Assembly: GCF_918797505.1 (NCBI RefSeq)
Contig: NC_092793.1
Coordinates: forward strand, 7,202,366-7,266,365
Direction of reading: 5' to 3'
From: Bemisia tabaci
Taxonomy: Eukaryota > Arthropoda > Insecta > Hemiptera > Aleyrodidae
DNA length: 64,000 nucleotides
Shown here: positions 24,063 to 34,879 of the stretch, piece after piece
Position numbering within the stretch: position 1 is the first letter of the stretch
How the letters are laid out: every line of letters begins with the position of its first letter
The notes under the pieces: generated by a model
Databases searched by the model: none
Told to the model about the DNA's origin: nothing
What the model saw: the letters and a program-made list of their open reading frames with translations, nothing else
Position numbers and translations under genes: made by a program

Positions 24063-24959
24063 CAGGGCCGGATTCACTTACTTGCCGCCCATGGGCCGCC
24101 TATATTTTGCCGCCCCCTTCTCATTCGTTTCGAAACTCGATAAAAACCATCAAATGAATGTGCCAGCAGGGGAGGGGTGCATAAGGCGCATTTACTCGTG
24201 TTGAACACATTTTTTGGGAGAACCCTGTCAACACTACTAGCATAAGTTCACAGAACTTTGCGCGAAAGTTAAGTTTCGTAAACCTACCTCTGTGTGGACA
24301 AGGCCTTCCATTCATAGAAATGAACGGAAAAATTATGAAAGAACAAACATAAATGTGGTTCAATGATTTTAACTGCCGCCGCGCTGCGCCGCGCAGACCA
24401 CACCGTGTTTGGCGTAATGCGTGAAGTATTCCGACAGTCTTGTAGGCGCTATGCGTTTCATGCCGACCGCTGCTGAGCGCACTGTGTTTGGTGCAATGCG
24501 TCAAGTATTCATGCATTCTTGTAGGCGCTATCCATTTCACGCTGACCGCAATGACCGCACTGTGTTTGATGCAATGCGTGAAGTATTCGTGCAGTCTTGT
24601 AGGCGCTAATATGTGTTACATGCCGATCGCCGCGCCGAGGGCTTCTCCTTTTCATCTCAAGTCCTCGTCATCATTTCCCTCTAAGTCGCGCCGTTCCGGG
24701 CCAAATTGCATGTTTGGTTTCTCTCTTAACGCGACTAATTAAAGGCGCTGTCTCTTGTATCACTCAGAGACGACAAAATTAGAAATTACTATACTCTCAG
24801 GAAATGAGAGATTTTGTCGCCTTTTCTCGTTTGTAATTTTTTTTTCTAAATCCGATTTTTTTTTATACCTACACTTAAAAAAATTGCAAATTTTTGCCGC
24901 CCCTTAGATTTGCCGCCATGGGCCGCGGCCCATGTGGCCACCCCCTTAATCCGGCCCTG
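24063..24959. mobile_element. hAT-like nonautonomous element, 897 bp, perfect 8-bp duplication
   Basis: Starts CAGGGCCGGATT and ends AATCCGGCCCTG. GTTGGCTG flanks it at 24055-24062 and 24960-24967. Subterminal TTGCCGCCCATGGGCCGC is mirrored at the right. Inside, a 78-79-bp unit repeats about 2.6 times (24405-24615). No transposase ORF. Confidence 0.9.
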
Positions 24960-25315
24960 GTTGGCTGTATGTCCTGCTTGCAACAGGCCCATTCACTGAC
25001 AGAGAGAGATATTGCATTCTTCACTTCTTTTCACACTCTTCTTGACATGAAATCCGACCGGAATTTTTTAAGAAAGGCTCGGCTAAGAGGCCGTCCCTTA
25101 GTTACGTAGCGCACCTTTTTTGCTTTTTCGACCCACCCCCTCCTTCCTTGTGACAATTTTGTGGCGTAGGTCCCTATATTTTAACACGCAAAAACAAAAT
25201 GGCGTAACGCTCTCCTCGGCCCGTTCTCCCCTGGAGCGTGATGAAATTTAAGGACGGCCCCAAAGCATCCGATAAACCTCATCCTGTCCTGGAGCAAATA
25301 CCACTCATCGACAGA

Positions 25316-25472
25316 AGCGGATCCAGCAATTTGGCAACACCGGGTTTCCTCAATTTAAACCTATGTAAATAATCGATTCTTGTTGGAGCACCTTGCCCCT
25401 CCAAGAATCGATACATTTCCATAGGTTTAAATGGAGAAAAACAATGTTGCCAATTTGCTGGATCCGCCAATG
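25316..25472. mobile_element. MITE with GCGGATCCAGCAA ends
   Basis: GCGGATCCAGCAATTTGGCA / TGCCAATTTGCTGGATCCGC, with a centre of AAGAATCGAT and complement. Confidence 0.75.
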
Positions 25473-26046
25473 CTCATCGATGAAGAATTGCATTAGTGAG
25501 AACGAAAACACACCAACTCGAAAAAATGAGAATAATGAAAAGGCACAGTAAATTGCACAGTAGGAGAAGAAGGTAGTCCAAGGAAAATATTTTTAGTGCC
25601 GAAAGACAAGTACTGAAGGACACTTTAATGTCCAAGTTGGTACAGATGCGCTATAACTTCAATGACCTTTCGGAAAATTGACTGTCTTTGATGAAAATTC
25701 AGTATTTTCGAGTTACCGAGTCGGTGTGTTTCCGTTCTCACTGATTCAATTGAAGATGGCCTTTCCAAGTTAAAAATAATCAACCTGAATATATGTGCAT
25801 CTAAATTCCGCTTCTGATCTTGTAAGACATCCATCATCCCCTTATCCTGGCGCTGCGTTAGATTCCTCCCCGATAATGATCCTGATTGCTTGCCGTTCAA
25901 AAGCTGGCACCAGAACCGGGTCTCGCTCGATGGATTGGGTGCACGATGCACCACTCAAGTGGCGCTCTCTCGAGTAGAATGAATTTTTGTGGGAAGGAAC
26001 CCGGGCCCGCTTTAGGGTTGATGCACAGTTTGGCGGAGTCAGTATA

Positions 26047-26267
26047 CAGGGTTATTCAAAAGTGACGCACCACTGGCTATGAGGGGGGTGGCCATTTAAA
26101 ATTTTTGAGTTGCCCCACGCCTTCCTCCCCCCGGGGGGATCAAACACTGGAAAGTACATTTAAAAGTTTCCCCCTCAATATGAGGAAAAACGTCTTAAAC
26201 CGCAAGTCGATATCACAATTAGAACTTAAAGTTATGTCCAGTGGTGCGTGACTTTTGAATAACCCTG
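26047..26267. mobile_element. MITE with CAGGGTTATTCAAAAGT ends flanked by TATA
   Basis: CAGGGTTATTCAAAAGTGAC and GACTTTTGAATAACCCTG; inner CACCACTGG pairing. TATA on both sides may be a TA duplication in a palindromic context. Confidence 0.75.
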
Positions 26268-26835
26268 TATACCCGGCCGGGGCGTGGAGCATGGAGGAAC
26301 ATAACATAGCATGGAAACGTGGCGTTGATTTGTGTATTGTATAACCGTTAAGAGAGCACTTCTAAAAATAATTGAAGATAGCGGCACAGTTGCCAGAATA
26401 CTCGAGAAAGCACGCTGTATAGTGGAAGTTTATGGGAATCGGGTGGTTTTCATCGAAAGCGCAGCGTTTATGGATGTGGGGGGGGGGGGGGGACGGTGCT
26501 GTGCGGGGGGTGGGGGGTGGGGATCCGGCGAGCCGAGCCGCTGCGGTGGGCTTCAAGCCAAAAAAGGCGCTTGCCAGACCCCCATCCGCCAGCCTCCAAC
26601 CCCATCCCCCGCTGCCTCTTCTTTCAGTCCCCCGCTATGGCCGTCGCCGCGGCTGCGGCTGAGCCTAACGCCTTCGGTCGCTATTTCCATCACCCGCTAC
26701 AGTCAGAGGCCAAATTCTCGTCGCGGGGCTAATGAACTCATTAGGATTAACTCCGCGCCACATTCGGAAATGCGCGCTCGGCCAAAGCTCGACTTTTGCC
26801 CCACCCGAATCCATCACCCGCGTGCTTCGTCCTTC

Positions 26836-27077
26836 ACGGAAAAAATTAAATTGTTGATTTAACAATTAAATTGCTGATATAACGATTAAATTGCTAAAAA
26901 AAAGTGTCGATTTTACAACAAAAAATGCTACTAAACCACCCCTGTGGTTAAATTAGCTCAAGAAAAGTGCTTAAAGTAACATTTTTTTGTTGTTGTTGTT
27001 GCTGTAAAATCTACGTTGAAACGTTGAAGTCACTTTTTTTTAGCAATTGAATGGTTAAATCAGAAATTTAATTTTTG
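26836..27077. mobile_element. AT-rich inverted-repeat element of AATTAAATTGCT words
   Basis: The left half repeats ATTAAATTGCTGA-like words; the right half complements them, with a GTTGTTGTTGTTG core. Confidence 0.45.
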
Positions 27078-27944
27078 CCATATCGTTTTACCTCGACGAT
27101 TTCTCCATTTTTCGTTGAGAACATACGAGATATAAGTTTCTTATCTTAGTCAATTCTTCAATTCTAAAACGGCCTCTAAAGGAGGAATATCGATACGGGC
27201 CGTTTTAGGGCCCACCTTAGCTTAATTTCCTTCATTTTACGATTTTCGGCTCATTTTCGGTCTATATTCTACGAGATGCATCATGATTTGGCTATTTCCG
27301 GTCTCTTTCCGGATGCAATACTCACTTAAACATGGATCTGAAGGCCAGTATTACATCCAAAAGAGACCGAAAACTATCCTGATGCTTTCCGCAAAATATA
27401 TATACACTTTCAACGAACGAAATATCGTAGGAATGAGAAAATTCAGGCCCAAAAATGGCCCTTATCGATGCCTCTCCTTTCGAGTCATTAATTTTCTCTG
27501 AGATTCAGTCTCTAGGAAGAACAAACTCGTTTAGATTCTTGCAATACGTTTGCGTTTATCAGTGTCTTTTTTGGGAACCATTTCAAACTTATTTAGCCAA
27601 AGCACTGTATTTATATTGACAATAAACAATTTATTTATACATGCTCACGCGCTACGGGAGTTCTCCTATCTTCAGAGCATTTAACAAACAGAGGATCCAT
27701 GCACTAAACACTATTAAATGGTAATAATACAAGAGTCTATGCAAACAAAGCTTGGAATTTTTTGATCGTATAGATTACACCCCCAAAGCAAAGAGAGCAA
27801 ACAGGGACATAAGCATATTCTCCCGACATTGGCCCTCCAAAAAACTACAGTAACCAAGGAAACCGTAGAAGTTCATCGACTCTGACCCCACTTGAACTCA
27901 ATGGACCACCAAACAAGACACGAAACGAATAAAAAGTTTGTCCG

Positions 27945-28147
27945 AAAATGTCCGCCTCTATGTTATTTTTTCAAAGGAGAACAAATTGACATCATTATTC
28001 CTTGAAGTTTTTGCAGAATTTTCCTCGCACAGAGAAGAAAAATCACGGCGGTTTTAAAGAAATGCCATTGAGTAGTTTTCCGTTTAAAAAATTTAGTCTG
28101 CGACGTCGCAAACCGAGTTATGTGATTGCCGACTTACACCGTCGATA
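27945..28147. mobile_element. Family D' fragment (right end)
   Basis: GGAGAACAAATTGACATCAT and ATGTGATTGCCGACTTACAC match the outer element at 31059-31581. Confidence 0.65.
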
Positions 28148-28704
28148 TGCATCATCAAAGTGGTGTGGTGACAATACACGGAGCCAAAAGCTGAGGGTCC
28201 ATTTTGAGATTTTTGAGGGTCATTTGCTCTCGTCGTAGTTTTCCTCTCACATTGCCTCCGTTTTCGGGCTCATCGACGAAGGCGAAGCGGAAGTTCCGGT
28301 TTTGTAAGTTTGACATGTAATCAACGGATCCTGACACTGACGCTAATCCATCATGGAGTAAATCTGCAAGCTCCTCTGCCCTAGGGGCCGGGTGCTGTAT
28401 TAATAGATACAGCTTCGTGAGCAACATGTACATTTTTACTCTTGTTCGCTGCAATCTCGGGCCCGTTTCCACGCCTCGGCCCGTTCGTACAGCACAGTGG
28501 CGTGGCGTGAATTACGATATATCGATTGTTATGCCATTTAAACCTACGGAAAAGAATCGATAGATAGGGTGTTCGCAGCGAACACCTCAATAATCGATTC
28601 TTTACCATAGGTTTAAATGCCATAACAATCGATATATCGCAATTCACGCCACGCCACTGGTACAGCTCTACTTGAAAAACTTGAAAGAAATAGGTCCGTT
28701 GCAT
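28148..28704 (-). other. Unidentified protein-like ORF region, interrupted by a hAT-like MITE
   Basis: On the minus strand a 105-codon ORF ends at 28155 and reads with helical composition (PRAEELADLLHDGLASV, NRNFRFAFVDEPENGG). Upstream, removing the MITE at 28495-28659 together with one target duplication joins codons that read FQVELYERAEAWKRARDC, but in another frame. I do not recognise it. It could be a decayed exon or transposon remnant, or chance. Confidence 0.25.
28495..28659. mobile_element. hAT-like MITE family B with 8-bp duplication
   Basis: CAGTGGCGTGGCGTG to CACGCCACGCCACTG. Flanks GTACAGCA (28487-28494) and GTACAGCT (28660-28667) match 7 of 8. Confidence 0.9.
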
Positions 28705-29659
28705 GCAAGAGATATAGCCGTATGAGTAGACGTTTCAGGCACGAAAATCACTATGGTAACATTTGAAAAGTCCGATATCCACACCGGAGGGCGCAGGTTG
28801 CGTAGTTTGGAACACGTTTTTTCAGATTTCCCGCGTCTGGAGGCAGTTTCCAGTCACCATGTATGGAAATAAGAGACGACGCCCCGCGGAAACTTTCGGT
28901 ATTTTGTGGTCAACGGAAACTGACAATCCTAAACTTAAAACATATTCATCAACATAACCTGCAGATTGATGAAATACACTCTCATAACTCAGGGCATGAA
29001 TAACAATCAAAGATTAAGTTTCCATTGTAAACAAAACCAATGGGCCACAAAAACAAAAAACAACAACAACAACGAATATGTAATTATTTAAATCGAGGAA
29101 TAATAACATTGTTTTTTAACGAATTTGTAACCACCGGCTTTTACCGGCAACCACCAAGACAGCCTGCAGTTGCCGTTTGCTCGTTTCCGGTAATGGAAAA
29201 ACTGTCTCCAGGCTTAAAAATTCGAAACTGCGTTCCAAACTTTGCAATTTTCGCTCTAAAGGTATGATTTACATTTGCAATATCTCGTGATTTTAGTGTC
29301 AATTTACCCCTATTAAGTCTATTTACACCCATACCTTCAAAAGAAGTGCACGGACAACAGACCACGGAAAATTGCATCTCAAAATTTATGAAGAGGAAAA
29401 AATCTACGAGTGTTCATTGAAATAACATAATTGGACCAGGGAGCAATGGTGAAACCTTTTGACCCAAGGATTATCTATGTTCAGCATGTGAATGGCGCGG
29501 TGCCGTAATTTGTCTATACTGTAGCGGCGTTGAAAGAAGATATCGAGTTGAAAAAGTTGCATCCGTTTCAATTGAAGGCGCTTTTTGAGCGCTTCTCGTT
29601 TACCAAATGCGCCCTTTCCAGCTGTTCGACTCCTCGTTGTAACATGTATACGTGAGGCA

Positions 29660-29875
29660 CAGGGTCGGACTGGCTCACATCTCAGGGCGTAAACCCTTAG
29701 CCGGATAAAGGGGCGCACAGTGATATTTTGTTCGGGGGGGGGGGGGGTGTAGTTGGGAAGCACCGCAACGTGAAAGGCAGTCCAGAAATTTCTGGCAAAT
29801 CAGCACAATTTTACGCTATTTTCAGGTTCGAAGTTTATTAAGTAATCGCACGGAGCAAAAATTGCAAAATTGAAC
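29660..29875. mobile_element. Partial DNA element starting CAGGGTCGGACTGGCT
   Basis: Inverted counterpart of 6040-6248. A G run (29736-29746) lies inside. Confidence 0.6.
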
Positions 29876-30105
29876 ACTTTTAAGTCATCGGAAGACTTGT
29901 GAAATGAAAAAAATCAAATCAAATCAAAGCTAGGTACCAGACGCATTCATGCATCATTATTTTCAGAAGAATCGAGCCAAAGCCTGCAACCTTTAATACT
30001 GCTTTTAAAAACTATAAGTCGGAAAATGATGCATCATTTTCGGGTTCATAAACTCGAGACATATGCACGCCAAAAAGTTCTTTTTACGCATACATTAAGC
30101 CGCTT

Positions 30106-30955
30106 TTATAGTGCAGCCTCGCGCTCTACGGCGCCCAATCGCCATTGCCTCCCATCCTCCCAGAGACCATCAGGCAATTGGCACCTTCTGATCTCCTCCT
30201 GAACCCCTTGTCGCCAACATTTCACAGGACGTCCACGCCGTCGCCTTCCGGTAGGAACCCAATCGAAAACCTGCTTGGGCAATCGATCGTCTGCCATCCT
30301 TCGCTCATGTCCATACCAGACCAACTGCTTGGACCTGATATCGTGCACGATGTCCTTCTCCACACCCATTATCTCTCGCACTTTTACATTGGGGATACGC
30401 TCTCTTCTCGAGATACCAGCAGACCTCCGCCAAAAGTCCATCTCAGTTGCCCTAAGCATGTCTCCAGTCCTTTTCTTCCATTGCCAGACCTCACTCCCGT
30501 AAGTTATGATACTCTTCACGATGACGATGTAAATTTTTCTTTTAGTATTCTCAGAGATACTCTGGTCCCAGAGAACCCCATTTAGCATCGCGGTAGCTTT
30601 CCTGCCTTGCACATTCCGATCTTTAATAGCCCGATCCAATTTTCCGTCCTTATTTAACCGCACTCCTAAATATTCATACTCTCCACAGTCCTGAATTCTC
30701 CGACCATCCTTCAGTTCAATGCTTTGCTGATCACCACATAACCAACTTCTCCGTCTTTACCACCTTAACTTCCATCCCCCACTTACGGTATACTTCCACT
30801 AACTTGCGCGTCATGTAGTTCGCATCTTCTTCGTCCTGAGCTATTACCACCTGATCATCAGCAAAACACAGAGTATAAACGGTGCCATCTTCCCGTAGCG
30901 GGACGCTCATTCCTGAACAGCATCTCTTCCATTCCTTTAAAAGATCTGTTTAACC
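30106..30955 (-). mobile_element. 5'-truncated non-LTR retrotransposon (LINE) reverse transcriptase tail
   Basis: Reading the minus strand from about 30955 gives LLKEWKRCCSGMSVPL, then CFADDQVVIAQ, where FADD is the reverse transcriptase catalytic box, then RKWGMEVKVVKT. A one-base frameshift near 30740 breaks the frame. It resumes with CGDQQSIELKDGRRIQDCG and EYEYLGVRLNKDGKL. The C-terminus has GSEVWQWKK, a GISRRERIPN block, LVWYGHERRMADDRLPKQ and GRRRRGRPVKCWRQGV, typical of LINE RT C-termini. TAA at 30106-30108. No endonuclease domain is present, so this is a dead 5'-truncated copy. Clade (RTE/Jockey/CR1-like) is not decided. Confidence 0.88.
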
Positions 30956-31058
30956 TCATCGAAAAATGAAACATTCAATCTAGAAAGTACAAGATGAAAT
31001 TTTGGAGCAGAGAGAAGGTGTTCAGTAAGAAATAAAAACAAAGAGTTAGGAATACATG

Positions 31059-31581
31059 TCGACGGTGTAAGTCGGCAATCACATAACTCGGTTTGCAATG
31101 TTGCAGATTTCCTGTCATACTTTATTTTTCAAACGGAAAACTACTCAACGGCATTTCTTTAAAACTGCCGTATTTTTTCTTCTCAGTGCGAAGAAAAGTC
31201 TGCATAAACTTCAACTTCAAGGAATGATGTCAATTTGTTCTCCTTTAAAAAAATAACATAGAGGCGGAGCTTTTCAGACACCGCAAACGAGATATCGACG
31301 GTGAAACTACCAAACCACGTATCTCGTTTGCGGTGTTTAAAAATCTACGCTCACATTTTATTTTTTTGAAGTAGACCAAATCAATATCATTCCTTGAAAT
31401 TTTCACAGAATTTTCTCCGCGCAAAGAGGAAAAATCATAGAAATTTTCAAGACTGGACGTTCAGTAGTTATTCATTTAAAAAATAAAGTATGACAGGAAG
31501 TCTGCGACGTCGCAAACCGAGATACGTGGTTTGGTAGTTTCACCGTCGATATGTGATTGCGGACTTACGTCGCGTCGTCGA
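31059..31581. mobile_element. Family D' element carrying a nested family D copy
   Basis: Outer ends TCGACGGTGTAAGTCGGCAA and TTGCGGACTTACGTCG. The outer sequence is split by 31295-31549. Confidence 0.8.
31295..31549. mobile_element. Family D MITE nested in D', TA target site
   Basis: TCGACGGTGAAACTACC to GGTAGTTTCACCGTCGA, 255 bp, with TA at 31293-31294 and 31550-31551. Mariner-like target. Confidence 0.85.
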
Positions 31582-32044
31582 TGTACATTAAATGCACCAG
31601 AAATCTAAAGCAGGCTGCAGGAGGTCCCATTCATCAATCATTTTGTTGGCAATGACAATGTTTTGGGACGTCACCGAACAATTGGAGCCTAATTTTGCAA
31701 GATTAAACATAACTAAATTTTATTGATTTTCTCTGACTGATTGTGAAAGGCTTCTTTTGGCGAACTAGGTGCAGTCATATTTTAATGATATTTTCATTGA
31801 CCCTTGGATGCTGAAGCCCGGTCAAATTGACAGGAGACTTGTTTCAAAAACGCGCTTTGCGAGTTGTAAGGGACTGCGGTACACGCGAGCCGTAGATATA
31901 GGTCTGTAAATATTTGTACATTAAAAAAAGAATCAAACTTCAAATTGAAAAAAGAAGAAAAAATTGAGGAACGTTAGAGTGGATGACGTAATCGGGCTTA
32001 GTTTTTTAAATTTTTCTCTCGAATCTGAGCCACACTTCATTGGC

Positions 32045-32500
32045 AGCATAGAACGGAGCATTGCGAGTTCACGCCTAGCGTCATCGCGCCTTCAATTTTG
32101 CAGTTGCAACACGGACATCCATCATGTACGAATAGTTGTATCTCTGCGCCGTCATCAAAGCGCCTCCTTTTACTTTGCTCTATTTCCATACTGTGTTTGT
32201 TTCAGTTTGTGTTATTTGTATTTGTAGCAGTGCTTTAAAGACTGTATGAGCAACACAGCCGTAAATAGGAGAGCCGTAATAATCGACCCTCCTTTCTTAA
32301 TTTGCTCACGACATGCGACACCTCATTGGCAGAACAAAGCGGAGCTGTGGAACATCGTGAATTCACAGCTCGCGCCATCGCGCCTTCAATTTTGCAGATG
32401 CAACACAGACATCCATCAAGCACGAATAGTTGTATCTCTGCGGCGTCTTTCCATTTGCTCTATTTCCATATTGTGTTAGTTTTGTTTGTCTTATTTGTAG
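32045..32500. repeat. Two direct units of about 286 bp
   Basis: CATCGCGCCTTCAATTTTGC and ACGAATAGTTGTATCTCTGC occur in both units (32083/32367 and 32130/32420). Reverse-complement relatives are the 5280-5830 array; a single part is near 52105-52190. Confidence 0.7.
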
Positions 32501-32516
32501 TGGTGCTTCAAGGGCT

Positions 32517-32806
32517 AGTCCAGACATCCAAGGAGCCCAACCCCGAGGCCCCAAGGGCTGTCCCCCTTGGCAATAAAGGAGCCCAATCCCGCAGGGGCTG
32601 CTCCACTTGGCATCCAAGCAGCCCAACCCCTGGGAGCTGCCCCAGAGGACATCCAAGAAGCCCAACCCCCAGGACCTGCCCTCCTTGGCATACAGTGAGC
32701 CCAACCCCTCGGGGTCGACCCACCTGACATCGAAGGAGCCCAACCCCCGGGGGCTGGCCCCCTTGACATCTAAGGAGCCTAACCCCCAGGGGCTGCCAGA
32801 TAGATG
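32517..32806. repeat. 39-bp minisatellite, about seven units
   Basis: Units carry AAGGAGCCCAACCCC and GGGGCTG. The period is near 39 bp (13 codons), so long ORFs stay open in several frames; one frame reads TSKEPNPRGLAPL per unit. No start, splice or gene context. Confidence 0.85.
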
Positions 32807-32824
32807 ATGCAACAACAATGCAGC

Positions 32825-33857
32825 CATGGCCGGAATTACCTATTTGCCGCCCATGGGCCGCCTGTATTTTGCCGCCCTCTTCTCATTCATTTTGAAACAT
32901 CAATAAAAACCATCAAGTTAGTGAACGTGCCGGAGGGAGAAGGGTGCATAAGACGCGTTCACTCGTGTTGGACACATTTTTTGCGTACCTAAGCCCTGTC
33001 AACACTACTAGCAAAAGTTCACGGAACTTCGCGCGAAAGTTCAGTTCCGTAAGCCTATCTCTGTGGGGACAAGGCCTTTCATTTGGACGTATTTCTATCA
33101 AACGGAACTAAGCGCCAAATTGAGTTCCTTTTGAGGAATTTAGAATGCCGGATAGCGCGTTCTGTCAAACGGAACTGAGCGCCATGGAAAAACATTGCGA
33201 GTACAGGACGGAATGAGCCAATCCAAGTCCCCCTCTACCTTCCTCCTCCGATGGAGCTTAGTTCCGATTGACAGAAATACGTCCATTTGTAAGAAATGAA
33301 CTAAAAAAATAAGAAAGAACAAACATAAATGTGGTTTAATAATTTTAACTTCCACCGCCGTGCCGCGCTGACCACACTGGGTTTGGCGCAATGCGTGAAG
33401 TATTCATGTAGTCTTGTAGGCACTGTGCGTTTCACGCCGCGCCGACCGCTGTTGACCGTACTGTGTTTGACGCAATGCGTGAAGTATTCATGCAGTCTCG
33501 TGGGCGCCAATATGTGTTACGTGCCGACCGCCGCGTCGAGGGCTTCTCCTTTTCATCTCAAGTCCTCGTCATCATTTCTCTTTGGGCCGCGCCGCTCCAG
33601 GTCAAATTACGTGTTTGGTTTCTCTCTTAACTCAACTAATTAAAGGTGCGCAGTCTTTCGCATAACCGAAATGCGACAAAATTAGAAATTAATGAACTCT
33701 CAGGAAATGAGAGCTTTTGTCACCTTTTCTTGATTGTAATTTTTTTCTGAATCCGATTTTTTTGTACCTGCATTTAAAAAAATTGCGAAATTTGCCGCCC
33801 CCTAATTTTGCCGTCATGGGCCGCGGCCCATGTGGCCACCCCTTTAATCCGACCCTG
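32825..33857. mobile_element. Second copy of the 24063-type hAT-like element, with a nested MITE
   Basis: Starts CATGGCCGGAATTACC and ends GGCCACCCCTTTAATCCGACCCTG minus its first bases. Flanks AATGCAGC (32817-32824) and AATGCAGT (33858-33865) match 7 of 8. It is longer than the 24-kb copy because of 33084-33284. Confidence 0.85.
33084..33284. mobile_element. TGGACGTATTTCTATC MITE nested in the hAT-like element
   Basis: TGGACGTATTTCTATCAAAC to TTGACAGAAATACGTCCA. The same position in the 24-kb copy is empty. Confidence 0.85.
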
Positions 33858-34019
33858 AATGCAGTTAACTCAAAGCCGTCAAAAATTGAGGTAGTTACGC
33901 ACTTCTGCACTTTCGCCATCGATAGAGTAAGTTATGGGGTTAAAGTTAAATTTTGCTGAAAATATGCTTGATGCGCCCTAATCAAGGATCATAATTTTGA
34001 AAAAAAAATGTTATAATAT

Positions 34020-34518
34020 GGTTAGAGGCCTCGCAAGCGCCGCGCCGCGTCTAAAAATTGGTCTTTTGGCGCTAGTTGTGATGCATGAGGGAATTTTTTT
34101 TTTTTTTTTGACGACAACATTTAGGAATCCCGAGCCGGGAATTAAGCACGGTGAATGAGGAGGGGAGGAGGGCGAGAAAGCGCTAAAAGGTGAAAATTTA
34201 AATAAAAAATATCTTACTTTTTCTAAACAAGTCCATATTCGGAAGTCTTCGTTGCTGGCGGTCGCCAGCCTTCGTCGAGATCACCATGTATTAGGACGGC
34301 AAAGAAAGCTCACACGTCACACGTCGAACAACGCATCGATGTCTCTAGCGCTGATGTAAACATGGTTTTTGTTGATTAGTCGGTGACTTTTAATTTGCAA
34401 GTGCAAGTGTGGTTTTGGTTTCTATTCATGAATTTCCTATAATTTATTTGTAGTGCTATTGAAAGCTTTGAATCGTACTTTATCCTAGTTCTGTGTCCAT
34501 GGTACTCCATATTCAATC
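34020..34518 (+). promoter_or_regulatory. gbb: gbb 5' flank and probable leader
   Basis: About 500 bases between the end of a hAT-like element (33857) and the gbb ATG. They hold a short CpG-rich patch (34030-34080), a T tract (34096-34112), a purine stretch (34155-34195) and no large repeat. I see no convincing TATA box, so the start of transcription is not placed. The leader probably covers the last 150-200 bases. Confidence 0.35.
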
Positions 34519-34522
34519 ATGA
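34362..34522 (+). promoter_or_regulatory. gbb: Three short upstream ORFs in the probable gbb leader
   Basis: ATG codons at 34362, 34428 and 34499 open ORFs ending at 34379, 34442 and 34522. The last (7 codons, CCATGG context) ends in TGA that overlaps the gbb ATG by the ATGA arrangement. If all are in the mRNA, scanning ribosomes meet them before gbb. Whether they are transcribed depends on the unknown start site. Confidence 0.4.
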
Positions 34523-34879
34523 TTTGTGCCAAGTTATTCTTAATTTTGTCATTTTTTGTGCTGATGGACTGCAAAGACCCAAGAACTGCCTTGTACATGG
34601 ACAATGGTTTTGACCAAACCACTGTTTATCCCTTGTCGAGACAAGAAAAACGTGAGGTAGAGCATGAAATATTGAATCTTCTTGGATTATCCGCGAGACC
34701 ACGCCATGTAACAAACTCTACACTGAAAGGTGGCTCAGCACCCAGATTTCTTCTTGATGTTTACAAGTCTATGCTGGACAATCCTAGGTCACGGAGTACA
34801 CGCAGCGAATTCAATCTTGGAGGCAGAGACTTACAGTCAATTGATGAAAGTGACGTGATCATGAGTTTCTCTAGTTTAT
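34519..34879 (+). CDS. gbb: gbb coding exon 1 (signal peptide and N-terminal propeptide)
   Basis: Encodes residues 1-120 plus one base of codon 121. [19 protein letters not shown] is a typical signal peptide; cleavage is likely near residue 18-20. The propeptide part carries the conserved DNGFDQT region, LLGLSARPR and APRFLLDVY. One N-glycosylation sequon is NST at 66-68. The donor is T|GTAAGTA at 34880; without splicing the frame stops two codons later. The ATG at 34519 is chosen because it opens the signal peptide and has A at -3. A short upstream ORF ends on top of it (separate entry). Confidence 0.93.

Noticed and set aside
24121..24540. 139-codon minus ORF
   Set aside because: Lies inside the hAT-like element and reads its tandem units; no transposase motif.
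26332..26862. 176-codon + ORF
   Set aside because: Driven by G runs and GC-rich sequence; overlapping ORFs on both strands, no recognisable domain.
32517..32806. CRISPR-like spaced repeats
   Set aside because: Units are contiguous and diverged with no unique spacers, and the genome is eukaryotic.
32302..32827. 141-codon (+) and 154-codon (-) ORFs
   Set aside because: Open only because the 39-bp minisatellite is a multiple of three.
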